Program-made: the position numbers and the translations under genes | Notes under the pieces: model-generated | What the model was told of the DNA's origin: nothing | The model's database searches: none | Seen by the model: the letters and a program-made list of their open reading frames with translations, nothing else | DNA from: Pseudomonas sp. G.S.17 | Lineage (GTDB): Bacteria; Pseudomonadota; Gammaproteobacteria; Pseudomonadales; Pseudomonadaceae | Direction: 5' to 3' | DNA: 64,000 bases | Assembly: GCF_038096165.1 (NCBI RefSeq) | Contig: NZ_CP151076.1 | Coordinates: forward strand, 5,019,501 to 5,083,500 | Shown: positions 1 to 8,578 of the stretch, piece by piece | Layout of the letters: every line of letters starts with the position of its first letter | Position numbering within the stretch: the first letter of the stretch is position 1

Positions 1-46
1 GACCAATCGGGGTTCGAATCGCATCACAGATAAAGACATCACGCAT
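1..46 (-). CDS. pcaF: beta-ketoadipyl-CoA thiolase PcaF, N-terminus only (cut by window edge)
   Basis: The ATG at 46 overlaps the pcaJ stop as TGATG. The 15 readable codons give MRDVFICDAIRTPIG, the usual start of acetyl-CoA acyltransferases of the PcaF type. The enzyme cleaves beta-ketoadipyl-CoA to succinyl-CoA and acetyl-CoA, the last step of the beta-ketoadipate pathway. The rest lies outside the window. The overlap with pcaJ and the operon position after pcaIJ support the name. Confidence 0.75.
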   Translation of the reverse strand, partial: MRDVFICDAIRTPIG

Positions 47-825
47 CACGCTTCTCCCGGCGCCTGGCCGTGAGCGGCAGCGGTTCGCGCTTCCAGATCA
101 CGCAGGGCAGTCAATTCAATATCAGTCGGGTCAGCGGAAAACTCGACCTTCTCGGCAAAGCGCACTTCCCAACCCGTGGCGGCAATCACCTGTTCGCGGG
201 TCACGCCCGGATGCAGCGTGGTGACGACAAATTCGTTGGTGTCCGCTTCAGGTTCCATGATGCACAGATCGGTGATGATCCCCACCGGCCCGGCGCCCGG
301 CAAGCCCAGCCGTTTGCGCGAGTCGCCGCCTTCGCCGTGGCCGACCGAGGTCATGAAGTCGAGCTTATTGACGAACGCCCGGGCCGACTGCTTGAGGATG
401 ATCAACACCTGTTTGGCGGAACCGGCGATTTCCGGCGCGCCACCGGCACCCGGCAAACGCACTTTGGGATGGTGATAATCGCCGACGACCGTGGTGTTGA
501 TATTGCCGAAACGGTCGACTTGCGCGGCGCCGAGGAAGCCGACGTCGACCCGGCCGCCTTGCAGCCAGTAGCGGAATATTTCGCTGGTGGAAACTACCGT
601 GTCGGCGGTTTCGGCCAGCTCGCCATCGCCAATCGACAGTGGCAATACCGAAGGTTTGGCGCCAATCGGGCCGGATTCGTAAATCAGCACCACGTCCGGC
701 GAGGACGTCAGGCGTGCCAGGTTGGCCGCCTTGGAAGGCAGGCCGATGCCGACGAAGCAGACCGCGCCGTTGCGCAAGCGACGTGCGGCGGCAATGGTCA
801 TCATTTCATTGGTGGAGTAGTTCAT
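46..825 (-). CDS. pcaJ: 3-oxoadipate CoA-transferase subunit B
   Basis: 259 residues, beta subunit of a class I CoA-transferase that moves CoA from succinyl-CoA to beta-ketoadipate. The family glutamate region is visible as YESGPIGAKP near residues 49-58, and glycine-rich stretches typical of the family follow. The length matches the longer CatJ-type subunit (about 260) rather than the shorter P. putida PcaJ (about 213). The start ATG at 825 overlaps the pcaI stop (TAATG) and the stop overlaps pcaF (TGATG), so the three genes are translationally coupled. catJ would be an equally fair symbol. Confidence 0.9.
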   Translation of the reverse strand: MNYSTNEMMTIAAARRLRNGAVCFVGIGLPSKAANLARLTSSPDVVLIYESGPIGAKPSVLPLSIGDGELAETADTVVSTSEIFRYWLQGGRVDVGFLGAAQVDRFGNINTTVVGDYHHPKVRLPGAGGAPEIAGSAKQVLIILKQSARAFVNKLDFMTSVGHGEGGDSRKRLGLPGAGPVGIITDLCIMEPEADTNEFVVTTLHPGVTREQVIAATGWEVRFAEKVEFSADPTDIELTALRDLEARTAAAHGQAPGEA

Positions 826-1679
826 TATTTTGCCTCCGGTGCGGCCAGCTTTTGCTGAAATTCGCTGAATTCAGCGGTGCCCAGGATGTATTCGTCGATC
901 CAGGCCGTGAAGCTCGCGCGGTCGCGGGCAATCGCGTCCCAGGCCTGGTAGAAACGGTTGTCGCGCTCGTAGTAACCGTGGGCATAAGACGGATGTGCGC
1001 CGCCCGGCACCAGGCATACCGCGCTCAAGGCCCAGGTCGGCAGGACGCAGGCATTCATCGGTGCTTGCAAGTCATCGACGATTTCTTCGACGGTCACGAT
1101 GCAACGCTTGGCAGCCAATGCGGCTTCTTTCTGCACACCAAGAATGCCCCACAGCAGCACGTTGCCTTTGCGGTCGGCTTTCTGCGCGTGAATCACAGTT
1201 ACATCGGGACGCACAGCAGGCACCGCAGCGAGCACTTCGCCGGTGAATGGGCAGGTGACGGTCTTGATCAGCGGGTTGACCTTGGGCAGATCGGAGCCGG
1301 CGTAGGCGCGCAGCACGGCAAACGGCAACCCGGACGCACCGGCGACGTAAGCATTGGCCAGGTCGGCGTGGCTGTGTTCTTCGATCTCGAGCGAATGCGG
1401 CCACTGCTTTTCGACGGCATCACGCAGGCGGTGCAGCGAGCCAACACCAGGATTGCCGCCCCAGGAAAAGATCAGGCGCTTGGCGCAACCGGCGCCGATC
1501 AACTGGTCGTAGATCAGGTCCGGCGTCATGCGTACCAGGGTCAGGTCTTTTTTGCCCTGACGGATGATTTCGTGGCCAGCCGCGGTTGGGATCAGATGGG
1601 TGAAGCCTTCCAGCGCAACGGTGTCGCCATCGTTGACGAATTGCTTCACGGCGTCGCGTAGAGAAAGTATTTCAGCCAT
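825..1679 (-). CDS. pcaI: 3-oxoadipate CoA-transferase subunit A
   Basis: 284 residues from the ATG at 1679 (MAEILSLRDAV); an upstream in-frame extension to 1721 lacks family similarity. It is the alpha subunit of beta-ketoadipate:succinyl-CoA transferase. The CoA-transferase start DTVALEGFTHLIPTAAG is visible near residues 18-34. The length fits the CatI type (about 280). It is first in a coupled pcaI-pcaJ-pcaF unit. A PcaR-like box lies in the 143-bp gap upstream, so induction by beta-ketoadipate through PcaR is likely. Confidence 0.9.
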   Translation of the reverse strand: MAEILSLRDAVKQFVNDGDTVALEGFTHLIPTAAGHEIIRQGKKDLTLVRMTPDLIYDQLIGAGCAKRLIFSWGGNPGVGSLHRLRDAVEKQWPHSLEIEEHSHADLANAYVAGASGLPFAVLRAYAGSDLPKVNPLIKTVTCPFTGEVLAAVPAVRPDVTVIHAQKADRKGNVLLWGILGVQKEAALAAKRCIVTVEEIVDDLQAPMNACVLPTWALSAVCLVPGGAHPSYAHGYYERDNRFYQAWDAIARDRASFTAWIDEYILGTAEFSEFQQKLAAPEAK

Positions 1680-1792
1680 GAGGGTGCTCCCGAACTCAAA
1701 TCTTGTCATTGGACAGCGCAAGACTTCTGCGCTGGAATGGAAGTGAGGTTATGCCGGGCTACCCAGGCAAACAATCCGATAATCGACTAAGT

Positions 1793-1807
1793 GTTCGTTA
1801 ATCGCAC
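1793..1807 (+). promoter_or_regulatory. PcaR-type operator upstream of pcaIJF
   Basis: GTTCGTTAATCGCAC differs at one position from the 15-bp PcaR recognition sequence GTTCGATAATCGCAC that I recall from P. putida. It lies between the 3' end of pcaR and the pcaI start, where the pcaI promoter is expected. Binding itself is inferred. Confidence 0.65.
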
Positions 1808-1822
1808 AAAATCAGATTCAGC

Positions 1823-2665
1823 TCAGGTAAACAGCTGGGTGCTCAGATCCCGACTGGCGTCCAGCATGATTGGCAGGAAACGCTGTTCCAGATCGCTGCG
1901 TGCGACCCGCCCGGCGCTGGTGCTGACATTGAGCGCGGCCAATACCTGACCCGACGCGTCGTAAACCGGCACGGCAATGGAACGCAGGCCTTGTTCCAGC
2001 TCCTGATCGACAATGCACCAACCTTGCTGGCGAACTTGCTGCAGGCATTCGAGCAATTCCTGTTGCGTGCGAATGGTGCGGCTGGTCTTGGGCTGCATAT
2101 CCACATGATCCAGGTACTCGTGCAGGGAAACATCATCCAGCGCTGCCAGCAGGATCCGGCCCATGGAAGTGCAATACGCCGGCAGCCGACCGCCCACCGC
2201 CAGGTCCACAGAAATCAACCGCTGGGTAGTTGCCGAGCGCGCGATGTAAAGAATGTCGTCGCCTTCAAGGGTCGCCATGTTGCACGCCTCGTGCAGCAGA
2301 TCGCTCATGCGATCCAGATACGGCTGGGAAGAAACCGCCAGCGGCGTCGACGACAAGTAGGCATGACCCAGAGTCAGCACCTTGGGCAGCAATGAATAGG
2401 TACGCCCGTCCGTTGTCGCGTAGCCGAGTTTGATCAGGGTTAATAAACAGCGGCGTACGGCAGCGCGGGGAATTTCCGTGCGGTGGCTGATCTGGGCGAT
2501 GGTCAAATGGCGTTTACGCTCCTGAAATGCATGGATCACCGCCAGCCCACGCGCCAGCGAAGTCATGAAATCCGGATCGCCGGTAAAAGCCTGAATGCGC
2601 TTGGCGGGCGATGCCACGATCGGTGGCGCCAGCGAGGCGAAAGAATTACGCAGTTCGTCGTTCAT
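1823..2665 (-). CDS. pcaR: IclR-family activator of beta-ketoadipate genes, PcaR
   Basis: 280 residues from the ATG at 2665, preceded by AAGG at a good distance; the alternative ATG at 2680 lacks a site. It has an N-terminal winged HTH (about residues 35-95, including TIAQISHRTEIPRAAVRRCL) and a C-terminal IclR effector domain ending RFLPIMLDASRDLS. The segment PPIVASPAKRIQAFTGDPDF is characteristic of PcaR. In Pseudomonas it activates pca genes with beta-ketoadipate and represses itself. It sits upstream of pcaIJF, and PcaR-like boxes lie both in front of it and in front of pcaI. Confidence 0.93.
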   Translation of the reverse strand: MNDELRNSFASLAPPIVASPAKRIQAFTGDPDFMTSLARGLAVIHAFQERKRHLTIAQISHRTEIPRAAVRRCLLTLIKLGYATTDGRTYSLLPKVLTLGHAYLSSTPLAVSSQPYLDRMSDLLHEACNMATLEGDDILYIARSATTQRLISVDLAVGGRLPAYCTSMGRILLAALDDVSLHEYLDHVDMQPKTSRTIRTQQELLECLQQVRQQGWCIVDQELEQGLRSIAVPVYDASGQVLAALNVSTSAGRVARSDLEQRFLPIMLDASRDLSTQLFT

Positions 2666-2748
2666 CGTCGTTACCTTCACCCATAGCCTTTCAGGCCTTA
2701 TATACCGCCACTTTCAAGGGTTTTGGGACCCGCAGCCCTTAACACTTT

Positions 2749-2782
2749 GGGCGATTATCGAACAACTGGCCGATAATCGCAA
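2749..2782. promoter_or_regulatory. pair of inverted PcaR-type boxes upstream of pcaR
   Basis: 2749-2763 read on the minus strand is GTTCGATAATCGCCC, 14 of 15 matches to the recalled PcaR site. 2768-2782 on the plus strand is GGCCGATAATCGCAA, 12 of 15. The two face each other across 4 bp. They lie about 85 bp upstream of the pcaR start and immediately in front of a TTGACC hexamer pointing right. PcaR autoregulation is the simplest reading. Confidence 0.6.
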
Positions 2783-2811
2783 TTGACCCGCTGCGAAGAT
2801 ACTTATACCTT

Positions 2812-2904
2812 TCACCTGCCAATAAGTGGCTTCTTGGAAATACTGGTCAGGTACCCACTGAGAAGTCCTAGGCGCGGCCTTGCCCACTAAGCAAGGCCGT
2901 TTTT
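2812..2904 (+). ncRNA. candidate small RNA ending in an intrinsic terminator
   Basis: A strong rightward terminator (2875-2904) has no protein gene in front of it: the only upstream gene is pcaR, on the other strand. A possible promoter is TTGACC at 2783-2788 and TATACC at 2804-2809 (15-bp spacing, suboptimal), giving a transcript of roughly 90 nt. No ORF with a ribosome site is seen in it. I recognise no known RNA family. The 5' end is a guess. Confidence 0.35.
2875..2904 (+). terminator. rho-independent terminator of the candidate small RNA
   Basis: Nine-bp perfect stem CGGCCTTGC/GCAAGGCCG (2875-2883 and 2891-2899) with a 7-nt loop followed by TTTTT. It only works as a T-tailed terminator on the plus strand. 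Confidence 0.75.
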
Positions 2905-3524
2905 ATTTCTGCGTATTGATAGCTCAAGGCCATTTCCCTCCGTCACGCCATCCCTTCACACAGCAAAACAGGCAATGCAGTTCATGCTTTGGCAAAGAAG
3001 AATGCGTCAGAATTTTGGCCGATTGCGTCAATATCACGTGTATGAAAGTTTCGTCATATTCATCACCCACCGAAACTTCGGAACAGTCGTACAGAAAATT
3101 CGCCTTTAATGAAGTCGTCGGTAACTCAACCCTCACATATAGTTGACGAGACTGAAGTTCTTGGAGATAGTGTCAGTCAATTGGCTGGCAATAACGATTC
3201 GCAGTGAATGCAAGGCGCACCGCCGTGCACGGTTCTCATACCTGAACCACTGCACTGCAGCGGTGCATCGCTTCTTATCATGCGAAATGAAAACTGCCGC
3301 CAATACAGCTATCGCGTTTACAACTTGACCTTGTCGCTACGACAGTGCTGTTTCTGGTGTCCGTAGCCGCGAGCGGCAAGAAGACGTTCAGCTTCATGTT
3401 CCAGGTCCCAAGGTATCTGTCTGGCCGGTCGGCCATTGCAGCCTCGTACGTTGGGATGATCATGTTCGAACACTTCTTCGCTCGCGATATCACCAGAGTT
3501 AACTCAACTTAATCAGGTAATACA
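2905..3524. other. AT-richer spacer with no convincing gene
   Basis: About 620 bp less GC-rich than the flanks. Short open frames at 2880-3146 and 3143-3328 lack ribosome sites and recognisable composition. In one plus frame 3310-3512 reads open and ends with a hydrophobic stretch and a stop (motifs LFLVSVAASGKKTFSF and ASYVGMIMFEHFFARD) but has no sensible start; it may be the decayed 3' end of a membrane-protein gene. No mobile-element signature was seen. Confidence 0.4.
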
Positions 3525-3722
3525 GTGACGAAAGATGAACTGCGCGCGGAACTTGAGCGCAAGGAACAACGCTTCAAGGATGTTTACGGCGGGGAAATCA
3601 CCACCTACGCCGCGCAACCAGAGCCAGAACGCAAGCCTTGGCGCAAAAAAGCCAGTCTGCTGGATCAGGCGTTCAAGCAAGAATTACAGAAGATGGAAAG
3701 CGACCTGAAAGAAGAGCTCTGA
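3525..3722 (+). CDS. small charged hypothetical protein
   Basis: 65 residues, GTG start with AGG eight bases upstream. The protein is very rich in Lys, Glu and Arg, starts [17 protein letters not shown] and ends [10 protein letters not shown], so it is probably helical and soluble. No domain is recognised. The base composition is that of a real Pseudomonas gene, unlike the spacer before it. It stands alone, 236 bp before pitA. Confidence 0.6.
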   Translation: MTKDELRAELERKEQRFKDVYGGEITTYAAQPEPERKPWRKKASLLDQAFKQELQKMESDLKEEL

Positions 3723-3958
3723 CACCTTCGATTCCCCGGCGTGTGGCGTTTGGCGGACTCGGTCGACCTCTTCAAGGCAATTGTGTCTCAGGGTTGCATT
3801 CATGAAACAAGTGCATTACTGCTTCCCCGACCAACTCAGGGGCGGGGTATTTATGCACTGATTTTCAGTGTCTGGCGATACCAGTGAGCGGCTGACACAT
3901 CGATCAGTATTTTTTCTGTCATAATCCCGCCCCCTTCAGACCGGGTCAGAAAACCTTC

Positions 3959-5431
3959 ATGATCGATTTATTCAGCGGGCTAGATGCTTGGGTACTTGTG
4001 AGCTTGCTGCTCGCCCTGGCTTTCGTCCTCACCTTCGAGTTCATCAATGGCTTTCATGACACCGCCAACGCGGTGGCGACAGTCATTTACACCAAAGCCA
4101 TGCCGCCTCATCTGGCAGTGTTCTTCTCCGGTGTGTTCAACTTTCTCGGCGTGTTGCTGGGAGGGGTCGGCGTGGCGTATGCCATCGTTCACCTGTTGCC
4201 GGTCGAGTTGTTGATCAACGTGAACACCGGCCATGGCCTTGCCATGGTGTTCTCACTGCTGGCAGCGGCCATCACGTGGAATCTCGGCACCTGGTACTTC
4301 GGTATTCCGGCGTCCAGTTCGCACACACTGATCGGTTCCATCCTCGGTGTGGGCCTGGCGAACGCGTTGATCAACGACATCCCGTTGGCCGATGGCGTGA
4401 ACTGGCAGAAAGCAATCGATATCGGCGCTTCGCTGGTGTTCTCGCCGCTGGCCGGCTTCCTCGTCGCCGCATTGGTGCTGATCGGACTGAAATGGTGGCG
4501 TCCGCAATCGAAGATGCACAAGACGCCGGACCAGCGCCGCAAGCTCGATGACAAAAAACATCCGCCCTTCTGGAATCGCCTGGTACTGGTGATTTCCGCC
4601 ATGGCGGTGAGCTTCGTGCATGGCTCCAACGATGGCCAGAAAGGCATCGGCCTGATCATGCTGGTGCTGATTGGTATCGTGCCTAGCCAGTTCGTCTTGG
4701 ACTTGAGCACCACCACGTACCAGATCGAACGTACTCGCGATGCGACCCTGCACCTGAGTCAGTTCTATAACCGCAATAGCGAGACCCTAGGCGAGTTCCT
4801 GGCCTTGGGTAAAGCAGAGAAAGGTGATCTGCCGGCCAGTTCAAGCTGCAACCCGGATCAGACCGAACCGACCATCGACGCCCTGCTCGATACATTGAAA
4901 GGTGTTTCCGATTATCACGCGCTGCCGGCCGAACGCCGCATCGAAGTGCGTCGTTACCTGCTTTGCCTGGACGACACTGCTCGCAAGGTTGCCAAACTGC
5001 CAACTCTGGGCGCACGTGAAAAATCCGATCTGGACAAGCTGCGTAAAGACCTGACGGTCACCACCGAGTACGCGCCGTTCTGGGTGATTCTGGCGGTCGC
5101 GCTGGCACTGGGTCTCGGCACCATGGTCGGCTGGAAGCGTGTGGTTCTGACTATTGGCGAGAAGATCGGCAAACAAGGCATGACTTACGCTCAAGGCATG
5201 TCGGCGCAGATCACCACCGCCAGCGCGATCGCCCTGGCTAACGTGTTCAGCCTGCCGGTTTCCACGACGCATATTCTGTCGTCGGGCGTGGCCGGGACCA
5301 TGGTCGCGAACAAAAGTGGCCTGCAAGGCGGCACGGTACGCAATATCCTGCTGGCCTGGGTGCTGACCCTGCCGGCGACGGTCGGACTGTCGGCCGGTTT
5401 ATTCTGGCTCGCCTCCAAAGTTCTGGCTTGA
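3959..5431 (+). CDS. pitA: inorganic phosphate transporter, Pit/PHO4 family
   Basis: 490 residues, an inner-membrane low-affinity phosphate (metal-phosphate) symporter. The two inverted Pit signature repeats are visible: GFHDTANAVATVIYT near residues 31-45 and HGSNDGQKGIGL near 221-232. About ten hydrophobic segments are split by a soluble loop of about 130 residues (250-380) rich in charged residues. The C-terminal half repeats a QITTASAIALANVFSLPVST region. The gene is monocistronic and convergent with the HerA-like gene. Confidence 0.9.
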   Translation: MIDLFSGLDAWVLVSLLLALAFVLTFEFINGFHDTANAVATVIYTKAMPPHLAVFFSGVFNFLGVLLGGVGVAYAIVHLLPVELLINVNTGHGLAMVFSLLAAAITWNLGTWYFGIPASSSHTLIGSILGVGLANALINDIPLADGVNWQKAIDIGASLVFSPLAGFLVAALVLIGLKWWRPQSKMHKTPDQRRKLDDKKHPPFWNRLVLVISAMAVSFVHGSNDGQKGIGLIMLVLIGIVPSQFVLDLSTTTYQIERTRDATLHLSQFYNRNSETLGEFLALGKAEKGDLPASSSCNPDQTEPTIDALLDTLKGVSDYHALPAERRIEVRRYLLCLDDTARKVAKLPTLGAREKSDLDKLRKDLTVTTEYAPFWVILAVALALGLGTMVGWKRVVLTIGEKIGKQGMTYAQGMSAQITTASAIALANVFSLPVSTTHILSSGVAGTMVANKSGLQGGTVRNILLAWVLTLPATVGLSAGLFWLASKVLA

Positions 5432-5451
5432 CCTCTATTGAGTAAGTGAGC

Positions 5452-5482
5452 AGCGCCAGCGCGGGCAATCCGCGATGGCGCT
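5452..5482. terminator. hairpin between convergent pitA and yjgR-like genes
   Basis: AGCGCCA at 5452-5458 pairs with TGGCGCT at 5476-5482, and GCGGG/CCGC extends the stem inwards. There is no T tract on either strand, so it is either a weak terminator or a REP-like palindrome. Confidence 0.35.
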
Positions 5483-5509
5483 ACTCCTGACTCAAAGCCG
5501 CTTGCTGAT

Positions 5510-7000
5510 TCAACGGCGTTTTTTTGCCCCGCCCAGCAACGACCCCATCAAACCACGCACCAACTGCCGGCCCAGCTGATTGGCGGCTTGGCGCACCGCG
5601 CTTTTCATGGCCTGCCCTGCCACGCCGCCCAGCCATTCGCCCGCCATGTCGCCGAAGCTATCCTGCTCCTTCGCGCTTTTTTCAGGCACCTGGGTTTCGT
5701 CAAGCGTCGCAATCTTGCGGGCGATCAACATTTCATAAGCGGACTCACGATCCACAGGCTTGTCATAACGACCGACGAAGGGTGACTGAGCGATCAGGCT
5801 CGCCCGCTCGCCTGCGCTCAGCGGCCCGATGCGCGATTGGGGCGGCGCGACCAGCACCCGCTGGACCATGGCGGGCGTACCTTTGGCCTGCAAAGTGCCA
5901 ACCAGCGCCTCACCGATGCCCAGTTCGGTCAGCACCGCCAGGGTGTCGATATCGGGATTGGGCCTGAAGCCGTCGGCCACCGCGCGCAGGGACTTTTGTT
6001 CTTTGGCAGTGAACGCGCGCAAGCCGTGCTGGATACGCAGGCCCAGTTGTGCCAGCACATCATCCGGCAGGTCGCCCGGAGACTGCGTGACAAAGTACAC
6101 GCCGACACCCTTGGAACGAATCAGCCGCACCACTTGCTCGAGCCGTTCCTGCAACGCCTTGGGCGTGTCGGCGAACAGCAGATGCGCCTCATCGAAGAAC
6201 AGCGCCAACAGCGGTTTGTCGGCATCGCCGCGCTCCGGCAATTGTTCGAACAGCTCGGCCAGCAACCACAGCAGGAACGTCGCATATACCTTCGGCGCTT
6301 CGTGCACCAGACGGCTGGCGTCCAGCAGATGAATGCGCCCGCGCCCGTCTCGGGCCGGTTGCAGAATATCTTCCAGTTGCAGCGCGGGCTCGCCGAACAA
6401 GGCTTCGGCACCTTGCTGCTCCAGAATGGCCAGACGCCGCTGCAAGGCCTGGCTCGATCCGGTAGTCATCAGTGAGCTGTCTTCGCCGAGCAACTGCGGG
6501 TTGTCGCGCAGATGATTGAGCAGCGCCTTGAGGTCCTTGATGTCGAGCAGCAACAGCCCTTCCTGGTCGGCCACCTTGAACGCCGCGTACAACGCCGACT
6601 GCTGGCTGTCGGTCAGTTCCAGAAGACTGCCCAACAGCAGCGGCCCCATTTCCGTCAAGGTGGTGCGCAACGGATGACCGCTCTGGCCGTGGATATCCCA
6701 CAACGTGACGGGATAAGCCTGCGGCGTGTGATTCAACCAGGGCATGCCGGCGATTCGCTCGGCAATCTTGCCCTGCGGCTCTCCGGTTGCGCCCAACCCG
6801 CAAAGATCACCTTTTATGTCTGCGGCAAACACGGCAATGCCCGCATCACTGAAGGCTTCCGCCAGACGCTGCAAAGTTACCGTTTTACCGGTACCGGTCG
6901 CGCCAGCCACCAGGCCATGTCGGTTCGCCAGACGTATATCCTGGGTTACCGGTTGCCCATCGAGATTGGCGCCAATAACAAACTGCTGAGATTCGGGCAT
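5510..7000 (-). CDS. yjgR: HerA-like ATPase, DUF853 (YjgR) family
   Basis: 496 residues from the ATG at 7000, chosen because AGGTGA lies six bases upstream; the upstream extension to 7054 has no support. Walker A is GATGTGKT near residues 33-40 and Walker B is LLALFFDEAHLLF near 265-277. A conserved VYFVTQSPGDLPDDVLAQLG stretch follows. The C-terminus is an Ala/Gly/Arg-rich tail. The family is a cytosolic hexameric-type ATPase related to HerA and FtsK; its cellular role is not established. It is transcribed alone. Confidence 0.88.
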   Translation of the reverse strand: MPESQQFVIGANLDGQPVTQDIRLANRHGLVAGATGTGKTVTLQRLAEAFSDAGIAVFAADIKGDLCGLGATGEPQGKIAERIAGMPWLNHTPQAYPVTLWDIHGQSGHPLRTTLTEMGPLLLGSLLELTDSQQSALYAAFKVADQEGLLLLDIKDLKALLNHLRDNPQLLGEDSSLMTTGSSQALQRRLAILEQQGAEALFGEPALQLEDILQPARDGRGRIHLLDASRLVHEAPKVYATFLLWLLAELFEQLPERGDADKPLLALFFDEAHLLFADTPKALQERLEQVVRLIRSKGVGVYFVTQSPGDLPDDVLAQLGLRIQHGLRAFTAKEQKSLRAVADGFRPNPDIDTLAVLTELGIGEALVGTLQAKGTPAMVQRVLVAPPQSRIGPLSAGERASLIAQSPFVGRYDKPVDRESAYEMLIARKIATLDETQVPEKSAKEQDSFGDMAGEWLGGVAGQAMKSAVRQAANQLGRQLVRGLMGSLLGGAKKRR

Positions 7001-7465
7001 TTCGTCACCTGTCTTTAAACTTTGTATCTGAGGGATCGATAGGTTTGATAACACCCAAAGACCTGGAAATTTGTCGGATTTTTCTTAAAGGAGTGAGAGA
7101 AAGTATTGACCATTTTTCGTGATACTCCCGTCCAGGCAGTCGCCCGACACGCGCCCGGTACGGAATAAACCTTAGCGGACCTGCCTGCAACGTTATGCGA
7201 TTCGAGATGACCCGAACAATTTTCTTCAGGAAATGAGCAACAGCACTGCCGGACAACAGGCCGCTCGCCTGAAGCATCTGGTCGGCAGCTTCCGTATCTA
7301 ATCCGAACAGCCCCCGCTGTTACCGCCGCGTCCACCTGAGGCACGGCGCCCTCCCCTAAGCTTTGCCGCGTCTGTTGCCACGATGCCAGCCGCCACGTTG
7401 CGCCGAACAACTATTCTTGTCAGTGGTCAACGTTTAGGACGACGACACACCGGAGGAATGTTCAC
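7001..7465. other. intergenic region between yjgR and the glycosyltransferase operon
   Basis: 465 bp between divergently read genes. It must hold both promoters, but no clear sigma-70 pair, operator or hairpin stood out. The minus-strand open frames in it (7005-7277, 7015-7410) lack ribosome sites and overlap each other in different frames, so they are not called. Confidence 0.5.
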
Positions 7466-8578
7466 GTGCATATCGCTGACATGACCATGTTCTACGCCCC
7501 AGCCAGCGGTGGCGTTCGCACCTACCTTGACGCCAAGCATCGTCGTCTGGGCCTGCGGCCTGGCGTTCGGCACAGCCTGCTGGTGCCCGGCCCCGGTTTC
7601 AGTCACCGAGACGGCATCTATAAAGTACCCGCTCCCGCCCTGCCCTTCGGCAACGGCTACCGTTTTCCATTACGGGTCGCACCCTGGCGAAATGTCCTGC
7701 AAGCCTTGAAGCCGGATCTGATCGAAGTCGGTGATCCCTATCTCACTGCCTGGGCGGCACTGGACGCACGCCGTCAACTGGATGTGCCGGTAATCGGCTT
7801 CTATCATTCCGACCTGCCGCTATTGGTGAGCAATCGCGTCGGCAGTTGGCTGGGGACCAACGTCGAAGCTTATGTCAGCAAGCTGTATGGCAATTTTGAT
7901 CGGGTGCTGGCACCCAGCAAAGTCATGGCCGACAAGCTGGTCAGCCTGGGTGTCGAGAATGTCTACGTGCAGCCGCTCGGCGTGGATCTGGTCACATTCA
8001 ATCCAGGGTTGCGCGATCCCGCGTTAAAGGCAGAACTTGGCCTCAGCGAAGAGACGCGCCTGCTGATCTTTGCCGGACGTGGCTCCAAAGAGAAAAATCT
8101 GCCGGTACTGCTCGACTGCATGAAGCGGCTGGGCGCGGGTTATCACCTGTTGCTGGTCGGGTCGCACATGCCCACCCAGGTGCCGGATAACGTTTCCGTG
8201 ATCGGCCATTTCTGCGCCGCCTCAGAAGTCGCGCGGCTGTTGGCCAGCGCTGACGCGCTCATTCATGCAGGTGATCAGGAAACCTTCGGCCTGGTGGTCC
8301 TCGAAGCGATGGCCAGCGGCATTCCCGTGGTGGCCGTGGCAGCCGGGGCATTCACCGAGATTCTGCCCCGGGAATGCGGCTTGCTCTGCCAACCCAACAA
8401 TCCGCAGGCGATGGCCAGCGCAGTGCGTGAGTTGTTCGCCACAAATCCTGCAAAAAAAGGCCAGGCAGCCCGGCAACATGTGAGTGAGCGCTACAGCTGG
8501 GATATCGTCGTCAGCGGCCTGCTCGAACACTATCAAGCGGTGCTTGACTGCCGCACTCCGGCGCTTGCTCATGGTTGA
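7466..8578 (+). CDS. GT4-type glycosyltransferase
   Basis: 370 residues, GTG start with GGAGG nine bases upstream. It has a GT-B fold: an N-terminal acceptor domain opening with APASGGVRTYLDAK, then a C-terminal donor domain with LIFAGRGSKEKNLPVLL near 191-207 and the EX7E motif ETFGLVVLEAMASG near 272-285. The family uses a nucleotide-sugar and retains the anomeric configuration; the acceptor is unknown. It is cytosolic, probably membrane associated. The stop overlaps the next gene by eight bases, making it first of a three-gene operon. Confidence 0.88.
   Translation: MHIADMTMFYAPASGGVRTYLDAKHRRLGLRPGVRHSLLVPGPGFSHRDGIYKVPAPALPFGNGYRFPLRVAPWRNVLQALKPDLIEVGDPYLTAWAALDARRQLDVPVIGFYHSDLPLLVSNRVGSWLGTNVEAYVSKLYGNFDRVLAPSKVMADKLVSLGVENVYVQPLGVDLVTFNPGLRDPALKAELGLSEETRLLIFAGRGSKEKNLPVLLDCMKRLGAGYHLLLVGSHMPTQVPDNVSVIGHFCAASEVARLLASADALIHAGDQETFGLVVLEAMASGIPVVAVAAGAFTEILPRECGLLCQPNNPQAMASAVRELFATNPAKKGQAARQHVSERYSWDIVVSGLLEHYQAVLDCRTPALAHG

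Noticed and set aside
1..45. tRNA-like GGTTCGAATC at the window start
   Set aside because: Resembles a T-arm, but no cloverleaf fits and the opposite strand reads cleanly as the PcaF N-terminus coupled to pcaJ.
7005..7410. Minus-strand frames of 90 and 131 codons in the gap before the GT4 gene
   Set aside because: Overlapping frames with no ribosome site or family match.
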